NCBI GenBank assembly: GCA_964630615.1
Contig: CAZVVG010000026.1
Span: forward strand, 1 to 9,968
DNA length: 9,968 nt
Direction of reading: 5' to 3'
Source of the DNA: CAZVVG01 sp964630615
Lineage (GTDB): Bacteria; Patescibacteriota; Minisyncoccia; Moranbacterales; UBA2206
Part shown: positions 1 through 6,319 of the stretch, in pieces
Layout: each line of letters begins with the position of its first letter
Position numbering within the stretch: the first letter of the stretch is position 1
The notes under the pieces: generated by a model
The model's database searches: none
Told to the model about the DNA's origin: nothing
The model's input: only the letters and a program-made list of their open reading frames with translations
Position numbers and translations under genes: made by a program

Positions 1-1551
1 GAATTTTTCAAAGATAAATTCCGACTCTTCTCCCTTTTCTACCAGGAGTTGAAACAGCTCATCTTCCAAAAAAATAGGCTGGATTTTTTGCCGCGCCTGA
101 ACGCGACGCCAAACCGAATCGTAAACAAGCATCAAGCCCACGATTCCTTGGGTTAAAATTTCCAGTTTCTCCTGGGAAGAAAAGTTTTCCCCTGATTCTG
201 TTCCCGGTTCACTTGAAGTCCTTTTTATTCTGTCCCTAATCTTAGCTTTTTTAAGCATATCCGTCAACACGCTTTCTTTGGTTTCCAGCTCTCGGGCCAA
301 TTGTTTAATCCAATGGCTTTTTTCCAGTTCTGAAGCTAAAAAAGCGATCATTTCCAAAAGCTCTTCGGCAATTTTCTTTTTCCCCTCAATTTGATTTTTG
401 TCAAAATTTCCCAAGCTCTTGTGAAAAAGATACTCCATGGCTTCCTGGGCGTTCTCGGTTGACTGCCTAAGAGCAACTGGATTATTTTTGGCCAAATCCG
501 CCGCGTCCTTTCCAGAAGGAAGTTCCACTACTTTTACTCCCAGGCCCTTTTCAAAACATAATTTCAGACTTTTTTTGGTCGCGATTTCTCCGGCCGAGTC
601 CTTATCAAAGCAGATGCGCAGGTTGTCCGTGTATCGTTTTAAGATTCCCAGATGGTCCGGAGTGAGTGCCGTTCCGGAAACCGCCACCACATTTTTTATT
701 CCCGCTTGAAAGGAAGCGATAACGTCTAAATTCCCTTCAACCAAGAAAGTCCAACCTTTTATTTTTATTTCACTCTTAGCCTTGTCCAGGCCAAAAAGGA
801 CCCGACTCTTGTGATAAACTTCGGTTTCCGGAGTATTAACATATTTGGCTTGAGATTCGTCCTGGCCAGGAGCCACCCGCGCGCTAAAGCCAACAATTTT
901 TCCGCTAGAATCCGCGATGGGAAAAATGATGCGATCTCGAAAACGATCGTAGTATCCAGCTGTTGAATTTTCTGCATTTTTTGAATCAGCTGGAAGGGCT
1001 TGCTTTTTTTCAACCAAGAGTCCGGTTTTCTTTATTTCCTCTATTCCATATCCTCGACTCACCAAAAAATTGGCTAAATTTCTCCAACCCGCTGGCGCGA
1101 AACCTAAACGAAAATCCTTCATGATCCCCTCTTTTATTCCCCGTTCTCGAAGATAAGCTAAGATCTTGGGAGCCGCAGAACTTTTCCAGAGTTGGGCTTC
1201 ATAAAACCGGGAGGCCAAGTCGAGGATTTCCAAAGTCCGATTTTTTTGATTCTCTTTTTGAGGGTCAAATCTCTGGATTTTTACTCCGGCTTTATCCGCT
1301 AAAAACTTCAGAGCTTCCTTAAAGTCCATCCCCTCCATTTCCATCACGAAACCAAAAATATCTCCCCCTTTGCCACAGCCAAAACAATGCCAGATTTGCT
1401 TGTCTTCACTTGCCATAAAAGAAGGGGTTTTTTCATTGTGAAAAGGACAGCGCGCTTTGAAATTAGCTCCCGCTTTTTCCAGCCGAATATATTCACCTAA
1501 AATATCAATAAGATTCAAACGTGATTTTATTTCCTCAACTTCGGAATTCAT
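1..1551 (-). CDS. dnaG: DNA primase DnaG (3' end outside window)
   Basis: Synthesises RNA primers for chromosome replication at the fork, with the replicative helicase. The frame is open from the ATG at 1551 to the window edge (517 codons). Usual DnaG is about 580-600 aa, so roughly 60-90 residues of the helicase-binding C-terminus are missing. The N-terminal zinc-binding module is complete: C35-x2-H38 and C56-x2-C59 (CPFH ... CFGC). The catalytic core begins around residue 200 with YYDRFRDRIIFPI. The TOPRIM domain shows EGNLDVIA near residue 270 and the metal-binding acidic pair in CFDKDSAG near residue 314. The residues after about 350 are charged and helical. The start is chosen because MNSEVEEIKSRLNLIDILGEYI is the standard DnaG N-terminus. 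There is no Shine-Dalgarno sequence, and tRNA-Ser ends only 12 nt upstream. Identity is secure. Confidence 0.97.
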   Translation of the reverse strand, partial: MNSEVEEIKSRLNLIDILGEYIRLEKAGANFKARCPFHNEKTPSFMASEDKQIWHCFGCGKGGDIFGFVMEMEGMDFKEALKFLADKAGVKIQRFDPQKENQKNRTLEILDLASRFYEAQLWKSSAAPKILAYLRERGIKEGIMKDFRLGFAPAGWRNLANFLVSRGYGIEEIKKTGLLVEKKQALPADSKNAENSTAGYYDRFRDRIIFPIADSSGKIVGFSARVAPGQDESQAKYVNTPETEVYHKSRVLFGLDKAKSEIKIKGWTFLVEGNLDVIASFQAGIKNVVAVSGTALTPDHLGILKRYTDNLRICFDKDSAGEIATKKSLKLCFEKGLGVKVVELPSGKDAADLAKNNPVALRQSTENAQEAMEYLFHKSLGNFDKNQIEGKKKIAEELLEMIAFLASELEKSHWIKQLARELETKESVLTDMLKKAKIRDRIKRTSSEPGTESGENFSSQEKLEILTQGIVGLMLVYDSVWRRVQARQKIQPIFLEDELFQLLVEKGEESEFIFEKF

Positions 1552-1563
1552 AATTTTGAAAAT

Positions 1564-1653
1564 TGGCGGTGGGTATGAGATTCGAACTCATGATGCCCGT
1601 TAAGACATACTTGCTTTCCAAGCAAGCGCACTCGACCGCTATGCGAACCCACC
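1564..1653 (-). tRNA. tRNA-Ser (anticodon GGA)
   Basis: A complete type II tRNA. The acceptor arms GGTGGGT and ACCCACC pair over 7 bp, followed by discriminator G (the usual serine base) and a genome-encoded CCA at 1564-1566. The anticodon arm is CTTGC-TTGGAAA-GCAAG, giving anticodon GGA, which reads UCC/UCU. A long variable arm (about 18 nt) is typical of serine tRNAs. The T arm is ATGAG-TTCGAAT-CTCAT. dnaG starts 12 nt after the CCA, so the two are probably co-transcribed and separated by tRNA 3' processing. I see no convincing promoter in the 91 nt between pyk and this gene. Confidence 0.97.
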
Positions 1654-1744
1654 TTTTGTTTTTTGAAACAATGAAACTAAATTTTGTAAAACCAAAAAAT
1701 TCAGAAAGAAAGCCGGTTTTAAAATAATTTCAACCAATTTATTT

Positions 1745-3100
1745 TTAGATTAGCTTCAAGACTTCTTCTTCCTGATTTATTTTTCCCTCTAAACGGGCTT
1801 TTTCTAGGGACTTCAGCAAATTTTCCGGAGAATTTCCTTCTAAAGCGTAATAAGGATTTACTCCCCAAATTATCGATAACTGGTAATAAACCTTTAAATT
1901 ATCCGTAACCGCGATCAGGGTTTGTTCTTTCCGGCAATTGGCGATCAAGCGGGCCAGAAGCCCATCGGAAGAAAAAAACTCTACTGACGACAAAGAAGAA
2001 TTTTGAAAAATTTTCAAAACTGGCAGGAAGCTTTCATACTGTTTCGGACAATCGCGCAAAGTGTCATCAAAAGAGGATTTTTCAGTTTTTAAGATTATCT
2101 CACTCATCATGGCCACAGCTTCAACTGGATATTTTCCATTGGCTGATTCTCCGGAAAGCATTACCGCATCCGCGTGGTCAATAACCGCATTGCAAACGTC
2201 CGCCACTTCCGCCCGAGTAGGACTAGGATTTTCAATCATAGAATTGAGCATTTGAGTCGCCACAATGACCGGCTTGGCCTGTTTCAGGCATTTGGCGATT
2301 ATTTCTTTTTGATGAATCGCCACTTCGCTTTCCGCGGTTTCAATTCCCAGATCTCCGCGCGCCACCATAACGACATCAGAGGCTTGAATGATTTCTTCAA
2401 TATTCCTCAAGGCTTCTTTCCTTTCAATTTTGGAAACAATTTGCGGCAAATCCTTATCTCTTTTTAGAATCTTCTTAATTTTTTCCCTGACAGAATTAAT
2501 TTCCTGGCTGTTGGCCACAAAAGAAAGAGCGACAAAGTCAACTTCCTGCCCTAAAACAAATTCTAAATCGGCTTCGTCTTTGGCGGTTAAAATGGGAATT
2601 TTCAGCTTGGCATCAGGAATATTTACTCCCTTATGATTCTTCACCACCCCCCCGGAAATCACTTCTGCTTCCAAAAATTTTGAATCCTTGGAAACTATTT
2701 TTAATCTTATCGATCCGTCTTCAATTAGAATTTCAGAACCAACTTCGATATCTGCAATTATTCCTTTAACATCTAGCTCGATTTTTTTTACTTTATCTGT
2801 AAGATTTTTATCGGCTTCTTCGGCTACAATAAAAATTTTTTCTCCCTGACTTATGGCTAAATCAGCCGGTACCCTGACTCTGATTCTTGGCCCTTGCAGG
2901 TCAGCCATAATTCCTAAGGGAATTTCTTTTTCTTTTCTGAGCGCTTTAATCTTTTTTATAGACTCCCCGTTAGAAGCGTGTGTCCCATGGGAAAAATTGA
3001 TACGGGCCACGTCCAGGCCTGCCGCCACCATTTTTTCCAGCACCTCCTGAGAATCGGAAGCGGGACCAATAGTGGCCACGATTTTGGTTCTTTTTTTCAT
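1745..3100 (-). CDS. pyk: Pyruvate kinase, short C-terminal domain
   Basis: Converts phosphoenolpyruvate and ADP to pyruvate and ATP, the last step of glycolysis, in the cytosol; probably a major ATP source if this is a fermentative organism. The 451 aa contain TKIVATIGPAS at the N-terminus and the R33-x-N35-x-S37-H38 nucleotide/metal site. The lid domain B lies at about 71-167. The catalytic signature IVSKIER has K224 and E226, and VARGDLG (247-253) and ATQMLNSM (281-288) follow. Arg72 stands where K+-dependent enzymes have Glu (GPEIR in muscle enzyme), so potassium independence is plausible (inference). The C-terminal domain stops at QEEEVLKLI. It lacks the last beta hairpin with the usual G-x-x-G-x-T/S-N-x-x-K segment, and no continuation appears in other frames. 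The start has no Shine-Dalgarno sequence; a poor -10-like TTTTAT lies 6 nt upstream. A terminator separates it from the upstream gene. Confidence 0.96.
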   Translation of the reverse strand: MKKRTKIVATIGPASDSQEVLEKMVAAGLDVARINFSHGTHASNGESIKKIKALRKEKEIPLGIMADLQGPRIRVRVPADLAISQGEKIFIVAEEADKNLTDKVKKIELDVKGIIADIEVGSEILIEDGSIRLKIVSKDSKFLEAEVISGGVVKNHKGVNIPDAKLKIPILTAKDEADLEFVLGQEVDFVALSFVANSQEINSVREKIKKILKRDKDLPQIVSKIERKEALRNIEEIIQASDVVMVARGDLGIETAESEVAIHQKEIIAKCLKQAKPVIVATQMLNSMIENPSPTRAEVADVCNAVIDHADAVMLSGESANGKYPVEAVAMMSEIILKTEKSSFDDTLRDCPKQYESFLPVLKIFQNSSLSSVEFFSSDGLLARLIANCRKEQTLIAVTDNLKVYYQLSIIWGVNPYYALEGNSPENLLKSLEKARLEGKINQEEEVLKLI

Positions 3101-3143
3101 TGGCTGATAAAATTAAAAGGTTTATTCTAAAACTAATATTGTC

Positions 3144-3185
3144 ATAAAAAAATAAAACAGGCAAACCTAAAAGAATTTGCCTGTT
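3144..3185 (-). terminator. Intrinsic terminator after the DUF4870-like gene
   Basis: A perfect 10-bp stem (AACAGGCAAA at 3156-3165 with TTTGCCTGTT at 3176-3185) and a 10-nt loop are followed on the minus strand by a U-rich tract (TTATTTTTTT). It begins 21 nt after the stop codon of the gene at 3207-3566 and ends transcription before pyk. Confidence 0.88.
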
Positions 3186-3206
3186 AACTAACTGCTTCAA
3201 ATCCGA

Positions 3207-3566
3207 CTACTTAATCAGATTAAATCCACCAATAAGCGGCAAGGGTTTCATTTCTCCCTTGGAAGCATTGATAATTCCCAGAATTATAAAGACAATTATC
3301 GCAATCCATACTAAAAATCCAATAAAAAAACCAATAAAAATAAAGGCGGTAACGAAAGAAACTAACCAACCGATCATTGAAAATAGAAAAAGATTCAGTC
3401 CCTGATTAGCATGATACATGGCAAATTTGGAATCCTTAGCGGCTAAAAGCGGCAAGAAAAAGATAAAATAGGCTAGTATGCCCATGGCTTTATTTTTTTC
3501 CACATCAGCGCTATCGGCTTGAGGTGCCGGAGTTACAGGAACTTCGTTTTTTTGTTCTTCAGTCAT
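3207..3566 (-). CDS. DUF4870/Tic20-like small membrane protein
   Basis: A 119-aa integral membrane protein of unknown biochemical function. Residues 1-25 are a hydrophilic, acidic, proline/alanine-rich cytosolic-looking tail. About three hydrophobic segments follow, near 27-43, 55-75 and 77-98. The segment AMGILAYFIFFLPLLAAKDSK, the motif YHANQGLNLFLF and the ending GIINASKGEMKPLPLIGGF match the pattern of the DUF4870 (Tic20-like) family, where an alternating YH-x-NQ-x-L motif is typical. The start is firm: a strong Shine-Dalgarno sequence (GGGAGGTGA, 3571-3579) lies 4 nt upstream of the ATG. The gene has its own promoter (3646-3673) and terminator, so it is a single-gene transcript with a leader of about 73 nt. 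Family call fairly sure, function unknown. Confidence 0.85.
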   Translation of the reverse strand: MTEEQKNEVPVTPAPQADSADVEKNKAMGILAYFIFFLPLLAAKDSKFAMYHANQGLNLFLFSMIGWLVSFVTAFIFIGFFIGFLVWIAIIVFIILGIINASKGEMKPLPLIGGFNLIK

Positions 3567-3570
3567 TAAT

Positions 3571-3579
3571 TCACCTCCC
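3571..3579 (-). promoter_or_regulatory. Strong Shine-Dalgarno of the DUF4870-like gene
   Basis: GGGAGGTGA sits 4 nt before the ATG at 3566. It is the best ribosome-binding site in the window and stands out because most other genes here have none. Confidence 0.9.
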
Positions 3580-3645
3580 TTTCTAAATTAATTTAAAGTC
3601 TTAAGAGAAAGTGCCAGCTTTTTCCTAGCCAAGCTTTCTGTTTCT

Positions 3646-3673
3646 ATTGTAGCATAATTATTTTTTTTGTCAT
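3646..3673 (-). promoter_or_regulatory. Promoter of the DUF4870-like gene
   Basis: On the minus strand, ATGACA (3668-3673; 5/6 of TTGACA) is followed by a 16-nt spacer and TACAAT (3646-3651; 5/6 of TATAAT), preceded by an extended TGC. Expected transcription start is near 3639, giving a leader of about 73 nt. The -35 box overlaps the stop codon (3670-3672) of the upstream 142-aa gene. Confidence 0.65.
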
Positions 3674-4098
3674 CTTTTCTCTTGGCTATAAAATTTTTCC
3701 TGAATTTCGGTCAAGATTTCCTCCGGAATAGGATTATTCTTGGGACTCATTCCCGGATAACGCCAAGCACTGATAATGACTATTTGTTTTTGTCCCGGGG
3801 GCCAATTTTTATTGACAACTAGCCCTTCTGTCTTTTTATGGTCACGACTTTTTTTATTTCTTTCCTGGTACATCGCCCAAATTTCCTGTTTCCAAATTTT
3901 TCTTCCTTTTGTAATTATTTTAGGATTCACCGGCTGCATAACGGCTACCGTTTTCTTGACAATCCCCCTCTCTTTTTTAAAAGGGTTACGGATTATTCCC
4001 AGGATTTTTTGGGCGCTTAAGCGGTAATACTTCATTTTAAACAGGGAGTGTTCCGTCCAATAAAACTTTCCTTCGTTTTTCGGATTTTTTAGCTGCAT
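3670..4098 (-). CDS. Conserved-looking hypothetical protein downstream of htpX
   Basis: A 142-aa soluble, strongly basic protein with no signal peptide or membrane segment. I do not assign a function. Visible features: an N-terminal WTEHSLFKM-type segment (residues 14-22) followed by YYRLSAQKILGIIRNPF, loosely like the H-x-x-x-R/K-M ... I/V-x-x-x-I-x-x-P layout of DUF4258-type small proteins. A core TVAVMQP ... KQEIWAMYQ comes next, then a lysine/arginine-rich insert (about 79-105), and a C-terminal IISAWRYPGMSP followed by IPEEIL. The tryptophan- and proline-rich motifs suggest a conserved fold rather than random coding. It starts 7 nt after the htpX stop codon, so it is almost surely on the htpX transcript. 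An AGAGGA about 20 nt upstream is too far to be a good ribosome site. M22 is a possible alternative start, but it would remove the first motif. Confidence 0.75.
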   Translation of the reverse strand: MQLKNPKNEGKFYWTEHSLFKMKYYRLSAQKILGIIRNPFKKERGIVKKTVAVMQPVNPKIITKGRKIWKQEIWAMYQERNKKSRDHKKTEGLVVNKNWPPGQKQIVIISAWRYPGMSPKNNPIPEEILTEIQEKFYSQEKR

Positions 4099-4105
4099 AA
4101 AAGGA

Positions 4106-4996
4106 TTAAATATTGATTCCTCTTAGAGCTTTTATCCTTTCTTTTATGGGCGGATGAGTCAGAAAAAGCTGGAAAATTTTCTTTCCCTTAAGGGGATTAG
4201 AAATAAAAAGATGAGCCGTGGCCCGATTGGCCGCTTCCAACGGCTCTGGATCGGCAGAAATTTTTTCCAGCGCCCGCGCCAAGCCTTCGGGGTAACGCGT
4301 CAGTAGCGCTCCGGAGGCATCCGCCAAAAATTCCCGCTTCCGAGAGATGGCCAGCTGCATCAACAAAGCCGCAAAAGGGGCCAGCAAAGAAAGCACCAGA
4401 GCGGCTACCATTAAAATAATACCGAACTGGCCGCGTTCGCGTTCCTCGCCTTTGCCGCCCCAAAAAGCCCAGTGCCGAAACCAATCCGCCAAAAGAGTCA
4501 CAAAACCGACCAAGACTACCACCACTGTTGAAAGCAAGATATCGCGGTTACCGATATGAGAAAGTTCATGGGCGATAACCCCTTCCAGTTCAGCTTTTTC
4601 CAGTTTTTGAACGATTCCAGTTGTCAAACAAATCACCCCGTGCTGAGGATCCCGGCCAGTGGCAAAAGCGTTTGGTGCGCTGTCAGAAATTAGGTATATT
4701 TTGGGTACTGGCAAACCAGCGGTTAGGCAAAGATTCTCAACTAAACGGTAAATTTCTCGATTATTGCTGGGTTTTAATTCCTTGGCTCCGCTCATGGATA
4801 AAACAATCTTATCGCTCCACCAGTAAGAACCGAAACTCATTAAAACTGAAAAAATTACCGCTCCGTAAAGAATGGCTTGATTTTGCATCGCTCCGGCAAA
4901 AACGTAACCCACTCCAATTACAAAAACTAAAAAACCGGTTATATAAAGCCAGGTGAGTCGGGTATTTTTATCGGATTGGTTGTAGAGCGTACTCAT
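4106..4996 (-). CDS. htpX: HtpX-type M48 zinc metalloprotease
   Basis: A membrane-bound protease that in well-studied bacteria degrades misfolded membrane proteins, with its active site on the cytosolic face. The 296 aa show two N-terminal membrane segments (about 15-34 and 41-60). The metal site HELSH has H143, E144 and H147, and the third ligand is probably E222 in REFLADASG. Two further hydrophobic stretches lie at about 152-172 and 191-215. The SDSAPNAFATGRDPQHGVICLTTG segment (104-127) is typical of the family. Length is normal (about 280-300 aa). The start at 4996 is supported by promoter position: the -10 box ends 6 nt upstream and there is no Shine-Dalgarno sequence. lemA lies upstream behind a terminator, and a 142-aa gene follows 7 nt after the stop. 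Confidence 0.96.
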   Translation of the reverse strand: MSTLYNQSDKNTRLTWLYITGFLVFVIGVGYVFAGAMQNQAILYGAVIFSVLMSFGSYWWSDKIVLSMSGAKELKPSNNREIYRLVENLCLTAGLPVPKIYLISDSAPNAFATGRDPQHGVICLTTGIVQKLEKAELEGVIAHELSHIGNRDILLSTVVVVLVGFVTLLADWFRHWAFWGGKGEERERGQFGIILMVAALVLSLLAPFAALLMQLAISRKREFLADASGALLTRYPEGLARALEKISADPEPLEAANRATAHLFISNPLKGKKIFQLFLTHPPIKERIKALRGINI

Positions 4997-5002
4997 GACT
5001 TT

Positions 5003-5032
5003 ATGATATCATTATTGGTTTAGGATTGTAAA
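5003..5032 (-). promoter_or_regulatory. htpX promoter, leaderless geometry
   Basis: TTTACA (5027-5032; 5/6), an 18-nt spacer and TATCAT (5003-5008; 5/6) on the minus strand. Only AAAGTC separates the -10 from the ATG, so a start 6-7 nt downstream of the -10 would fall on or next to the A of the start codon. Confidence 0.55.
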
Positions 5033-5066
5033 TAAATCATTCACAAAAATATATTTTGGATTTCAT

Positions 5067-5096
5067 ATAAAAAAGACTGTCTTAAAACAGCCTTTT
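5067..5096 (-). terminator. Intrinsic terminator between lemA and htpX
   Basis: A 10-bp stem (5071-5080 with 5087-5096, one G-U pair in the minus-strand RNA) has a 6-nt loop and a run of U after it. It starts 15 nt past the lemA stop codon and makes lemA and htpX largely separate units. Confidence 0.82.
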
Positions 5097-5111
5097 TAAA
5101 TTTCAACTAAT

Positions 5112-5663
5112 TTAAAACTCAACTTTCACCACTTCTTTTTCTCCCTCTTCAGCCTCAAAAAACTCTCTCTTTGTGAAATTCATAATCCCAGCAAAAATAT
5201 TGTTGGGAAAAATTTCAATTTTAGTGTTGAAATCTCGCACATTGCCGTTATAAAATCTTCGGGCCGCCTGAATTTTGTCTTCCGTATCGGTCAGTTCCTT
5301 TTGCAATTCCAGAAAATTCTGATTCGCCTTGAGATCCGGATAGGCCTCGGCAATCGCGAAGAGGCTTTTGAGAGAATTGGTAAGCGCATTTTCTGCCTGA
5401 GCCTTATCCAGAGCCGTTCCCGCCCCCATCGCTCTTGACCGCGCTTCAGTTACCTTTTCAAAAATTTCTTTCTCATGAGCCGCATAACCCTTGACTGTAT
5501 TAACCAAATTAGGGATGAGGTCATACCTTCTTTTAAGCTGAACATCAATGTCGCTCCAGGCTTCATCTACGCGGTTTTTCAGCCTAATTAAGCCATTATA
5601 AATCATTACCCCCCAAAGCAAAACGGCCGCTAAAAGAATAACTAAAATTAATCCGATGCTCAT
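5112..5663 (-). CDS. lemA: LemA family membrane protein
   Basis: A 183-aa protein with one N-terminal membrane segment (about 3-22) and a long helical body. LemA proteins are widespread but biochemically ill-defined; they are often encoded next to HtpX-like proteases or TPM-domain proteins, as here. The diagnostic region is complete: YNGLIRLKNRVDEAWSDIDVQLKRRYDLIPNLVNTVKGYAAHE (about 22-64). The later segments AYPDLKANQNFLELQKELTDTEDKIQAARRFYN and FNTKIEIFPNNIFAGI are also family hallmarks. Length is normal. The start at 5663 places the membrane helix at the N-terminus. There is no Shine-Dalgarno sequence; an extended -10 promoter predicts a short leader of about 20 nt. The neighbouring htpX suggests a role in membrane protein quality control (inference). 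Confidence 0.95.
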   Translation of the reverse strand: MSIGLILVILLAAVLLWGVMIYNGLIRLKNRVDEAWSDIDVQLKRRYDLIPNLVNTVKGYAAHEKEIFEKVTEARSRAMGAGTALDKAQAENALTNSLKSLFAIAEAYPDLKANQNFLELQKELTDTEDKIQAARRFYNGNVRDFNTKIEIFPNNIFAGIMNFTKREFFEAEEGEKEVVKVEF

Positions 5664-5691
5664 AATTTTTTATTAATTCTTATTATTTTAG

Positions 5692-5718
5692 ATTATACCA
5701 TAATTTTGCCTAAGTCAA
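5692..5718 (-). promoter_or_regulatory. lemA promoter
   Basis: A consensus TATAAT (5692-5697) has the extended element TGG directly upstream. TTGACT (5713-5718; 5/6) lies 15 nt before it, a short spacer but tolerated with an extended -10. The -35 box lies in the left arm of the inverted repeat at 5706-5766. Confidence 0.7.
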
Positions 5719-5766
5719 AACAATGTTTTCGGCTAAGAAAAAATATGTTAGAATTGACTTAGCCAA
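5706..5766. repeat. 13-bp inverted repeat between divergent genes
   Basis: The arms at 5706-5718 (TTGCCTAAGTCAA) and 5754-5766 (TTGACTTAGCCAA) match at 12 of 13 positions as an inverted repeat with 35 nt between. The left arm overlaps the lemA -35. The right arm overlaps the end of the putative -10 and the likely transcription start of the plus-strand gene. It could be an operator pair or chance. Confidence 0.5.
5746..5754 (+). promoter_or_regulatory. Extended -10 of the PAP2-family gene
   Basis: TGTTAGAAT: extended TGn plus TAGAAT (5/6). A 17-nt spacer puts a poor -35 (TTTTCG) at 5726-5731. Expected start is near 5761, inside the longer open frame that begins at 5723, which argues for the ATG at 5783. 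Confidence 0.45.
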
Positions 5767-5782
5767 GAAATTAATTAAACCT

Positions 5783-6223
5783 ATGGATTTTTTCAAGCCT
5801 TACCTGATTTTTTTGATTCCGGCCTTTGTTGGTATCTTTATCCAAATTATTAAATTCGTAGTTTACTCCCTGAAACATGGCTGGAACTTACAATACGCAC
5901 TGACGCACGGGCACATGCCTTCGGCCCATACGGGTTTTGTCATTTCTTTGATTACCTCTATCGGCTACTACGCCGGCTTGAACTCGGGAGCCTTTGCCGC
6001 CGCTTTCGCTTTGGCGATAATTGTCATTGATGATGCCGCTCGACTTAGGATGTACTTGGGAGATCAAGGAAGATACTTGAACATGCTCGTTCAACAATTG
6101 AACATTAGCGAAAAACAGTTTCCCCGATTAAAGGAAAGAGTGGGTCACCGGATAAGCGAGATTATTGTTGGCGGAGTTTTGGGTTTCGCCCTGACCGTTT
6201 TTCTGATCAAGCTGTTTGAATAA
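5783..6223 (+). CDS. Divergent PAP2 family (DUF212/YuiD-like) membrane protein
   Basis: A 146-aa membrane protein of the acid-phosphatase/vanadium-haloperoxidase-related DUF212 family; substrate unknown. The family motif is clear: HGHMPSAHTGFVISL (H38 to L52 from the chosen start), corresponding to the PSxH phosphatase motif. IVIDDAARLRMYLGDQGRYLN follows (about 93-113), corresponding to the family's acidic D-A-x-x-x-R segment. Hydrophobic stretches lie at about 7-27, 45-60, 70-90 and 125-143. The frame is open back to an ATG at 5723, which would add 20 lysine-rich residues. I prefer 5783 because family members begin just before the first membrane helix and a plausible -10 box lies inside the extension. 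Neither start has a Shine-Dalgarno sequence. This is the only plus-strand gene here, and it ends at its own terminator. Confidence 0.88.
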   Translation: MDFFKPYLIFLIPAFVGIFIQIIKFVVYSLKHGWNLQYALTHGHMPSAHTGFVISLITSIGYYAGLNSGAFAAAFALAIIVIDDAARLRMYLGDQGRYLNMLVQQLNISEKQFPRLKERVGHRISEIIVGGVLGFALTVFLIKLFE

Positions 6224-6243
6224 AATAAAAATTTCGGTTCTGA

Positions 6244-6277
6244 AAAAAAGCTTTTGGAGAAAGAGCTTTTTTAATTT
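6244..6277 (+). terminator. Terminator of the PAP2-family gene
   Basis: A 9-bp stem AAAAAAGCT (6244-6252) with AGCTTTTTT (6264-6272), extendable by a U-G and A-U pairs, is followed by TTTTTTAATTT on the plus strand. It begins 21 nt after the stop codon. Confidence 0.8.
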
Positions 6278-6308
6278 AAAAAGATACTAAAAAATTTGAG
6301 TATCTTTT
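6278..6308 (-). terminator. Terminator of the murE-like gene
   Basis: A perfect 10-bp stem AAAAGATACT (6279-6288) with AGTATCTTTT (6299-6308) and a 10-nt loop. Read on the minus strand it ends in a short run of T just past the murE-like stop codon. With the adjacent plus-strand hairpin it forms a convergent terminator pair. Confidence 0.78.
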
Positions 6309-6319
6309 CAAGGAAAAAC

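Noticed and set aside
437..709. Open frame antisense to dnaG
   Set aside because: It lies fully inside the dnaG TOPRIM coding region on the other strand; the translation has no domain-like pattern.
765..1013. Same-strand open frame of 82 codons inside dnaG, as if dnaG were broken here
   Set aside because: The dnaG frame itself is open throughout (it reads LVEKKQALPADSKNAENSTAGYYDRFRD across this stretch), so this is a shifted shadow, not a frameshift.
1688..1720. Possible terminator after pyk (AAAACC/GGTTTT)
   Set aside because: Only 6 bp with a 21-nt loop and no real T run on the minus strand; not convincing as a terminator.
2970..3200. Frame overlapping the start of pyk and the upstream terminator
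   Set aside because: It is out of frame with pyk, starts inside the terminator region and encodes a degenerate shadow of the pyk N-terminus.
3580..3645. Riboswitch in the leader of the DUF4870-like gene
   Set aside because: Only short imperfect pairings can be drawn and no known riboswitch core is recognisable.
4197..4956. Arginine-rich open frames inside htpX on both strands
   Set aside because: They are shadows of the htpX coding sequence, which has clear family motifs.
5723..5782. Twenty-residue N-terminal extension of the PAP2-family protein
   Set aside because: It is lysine-rich, lacks a ribosome site, contains the putative -10 box and precedes the point where the family normally begins. 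Kept only as an alternative start.
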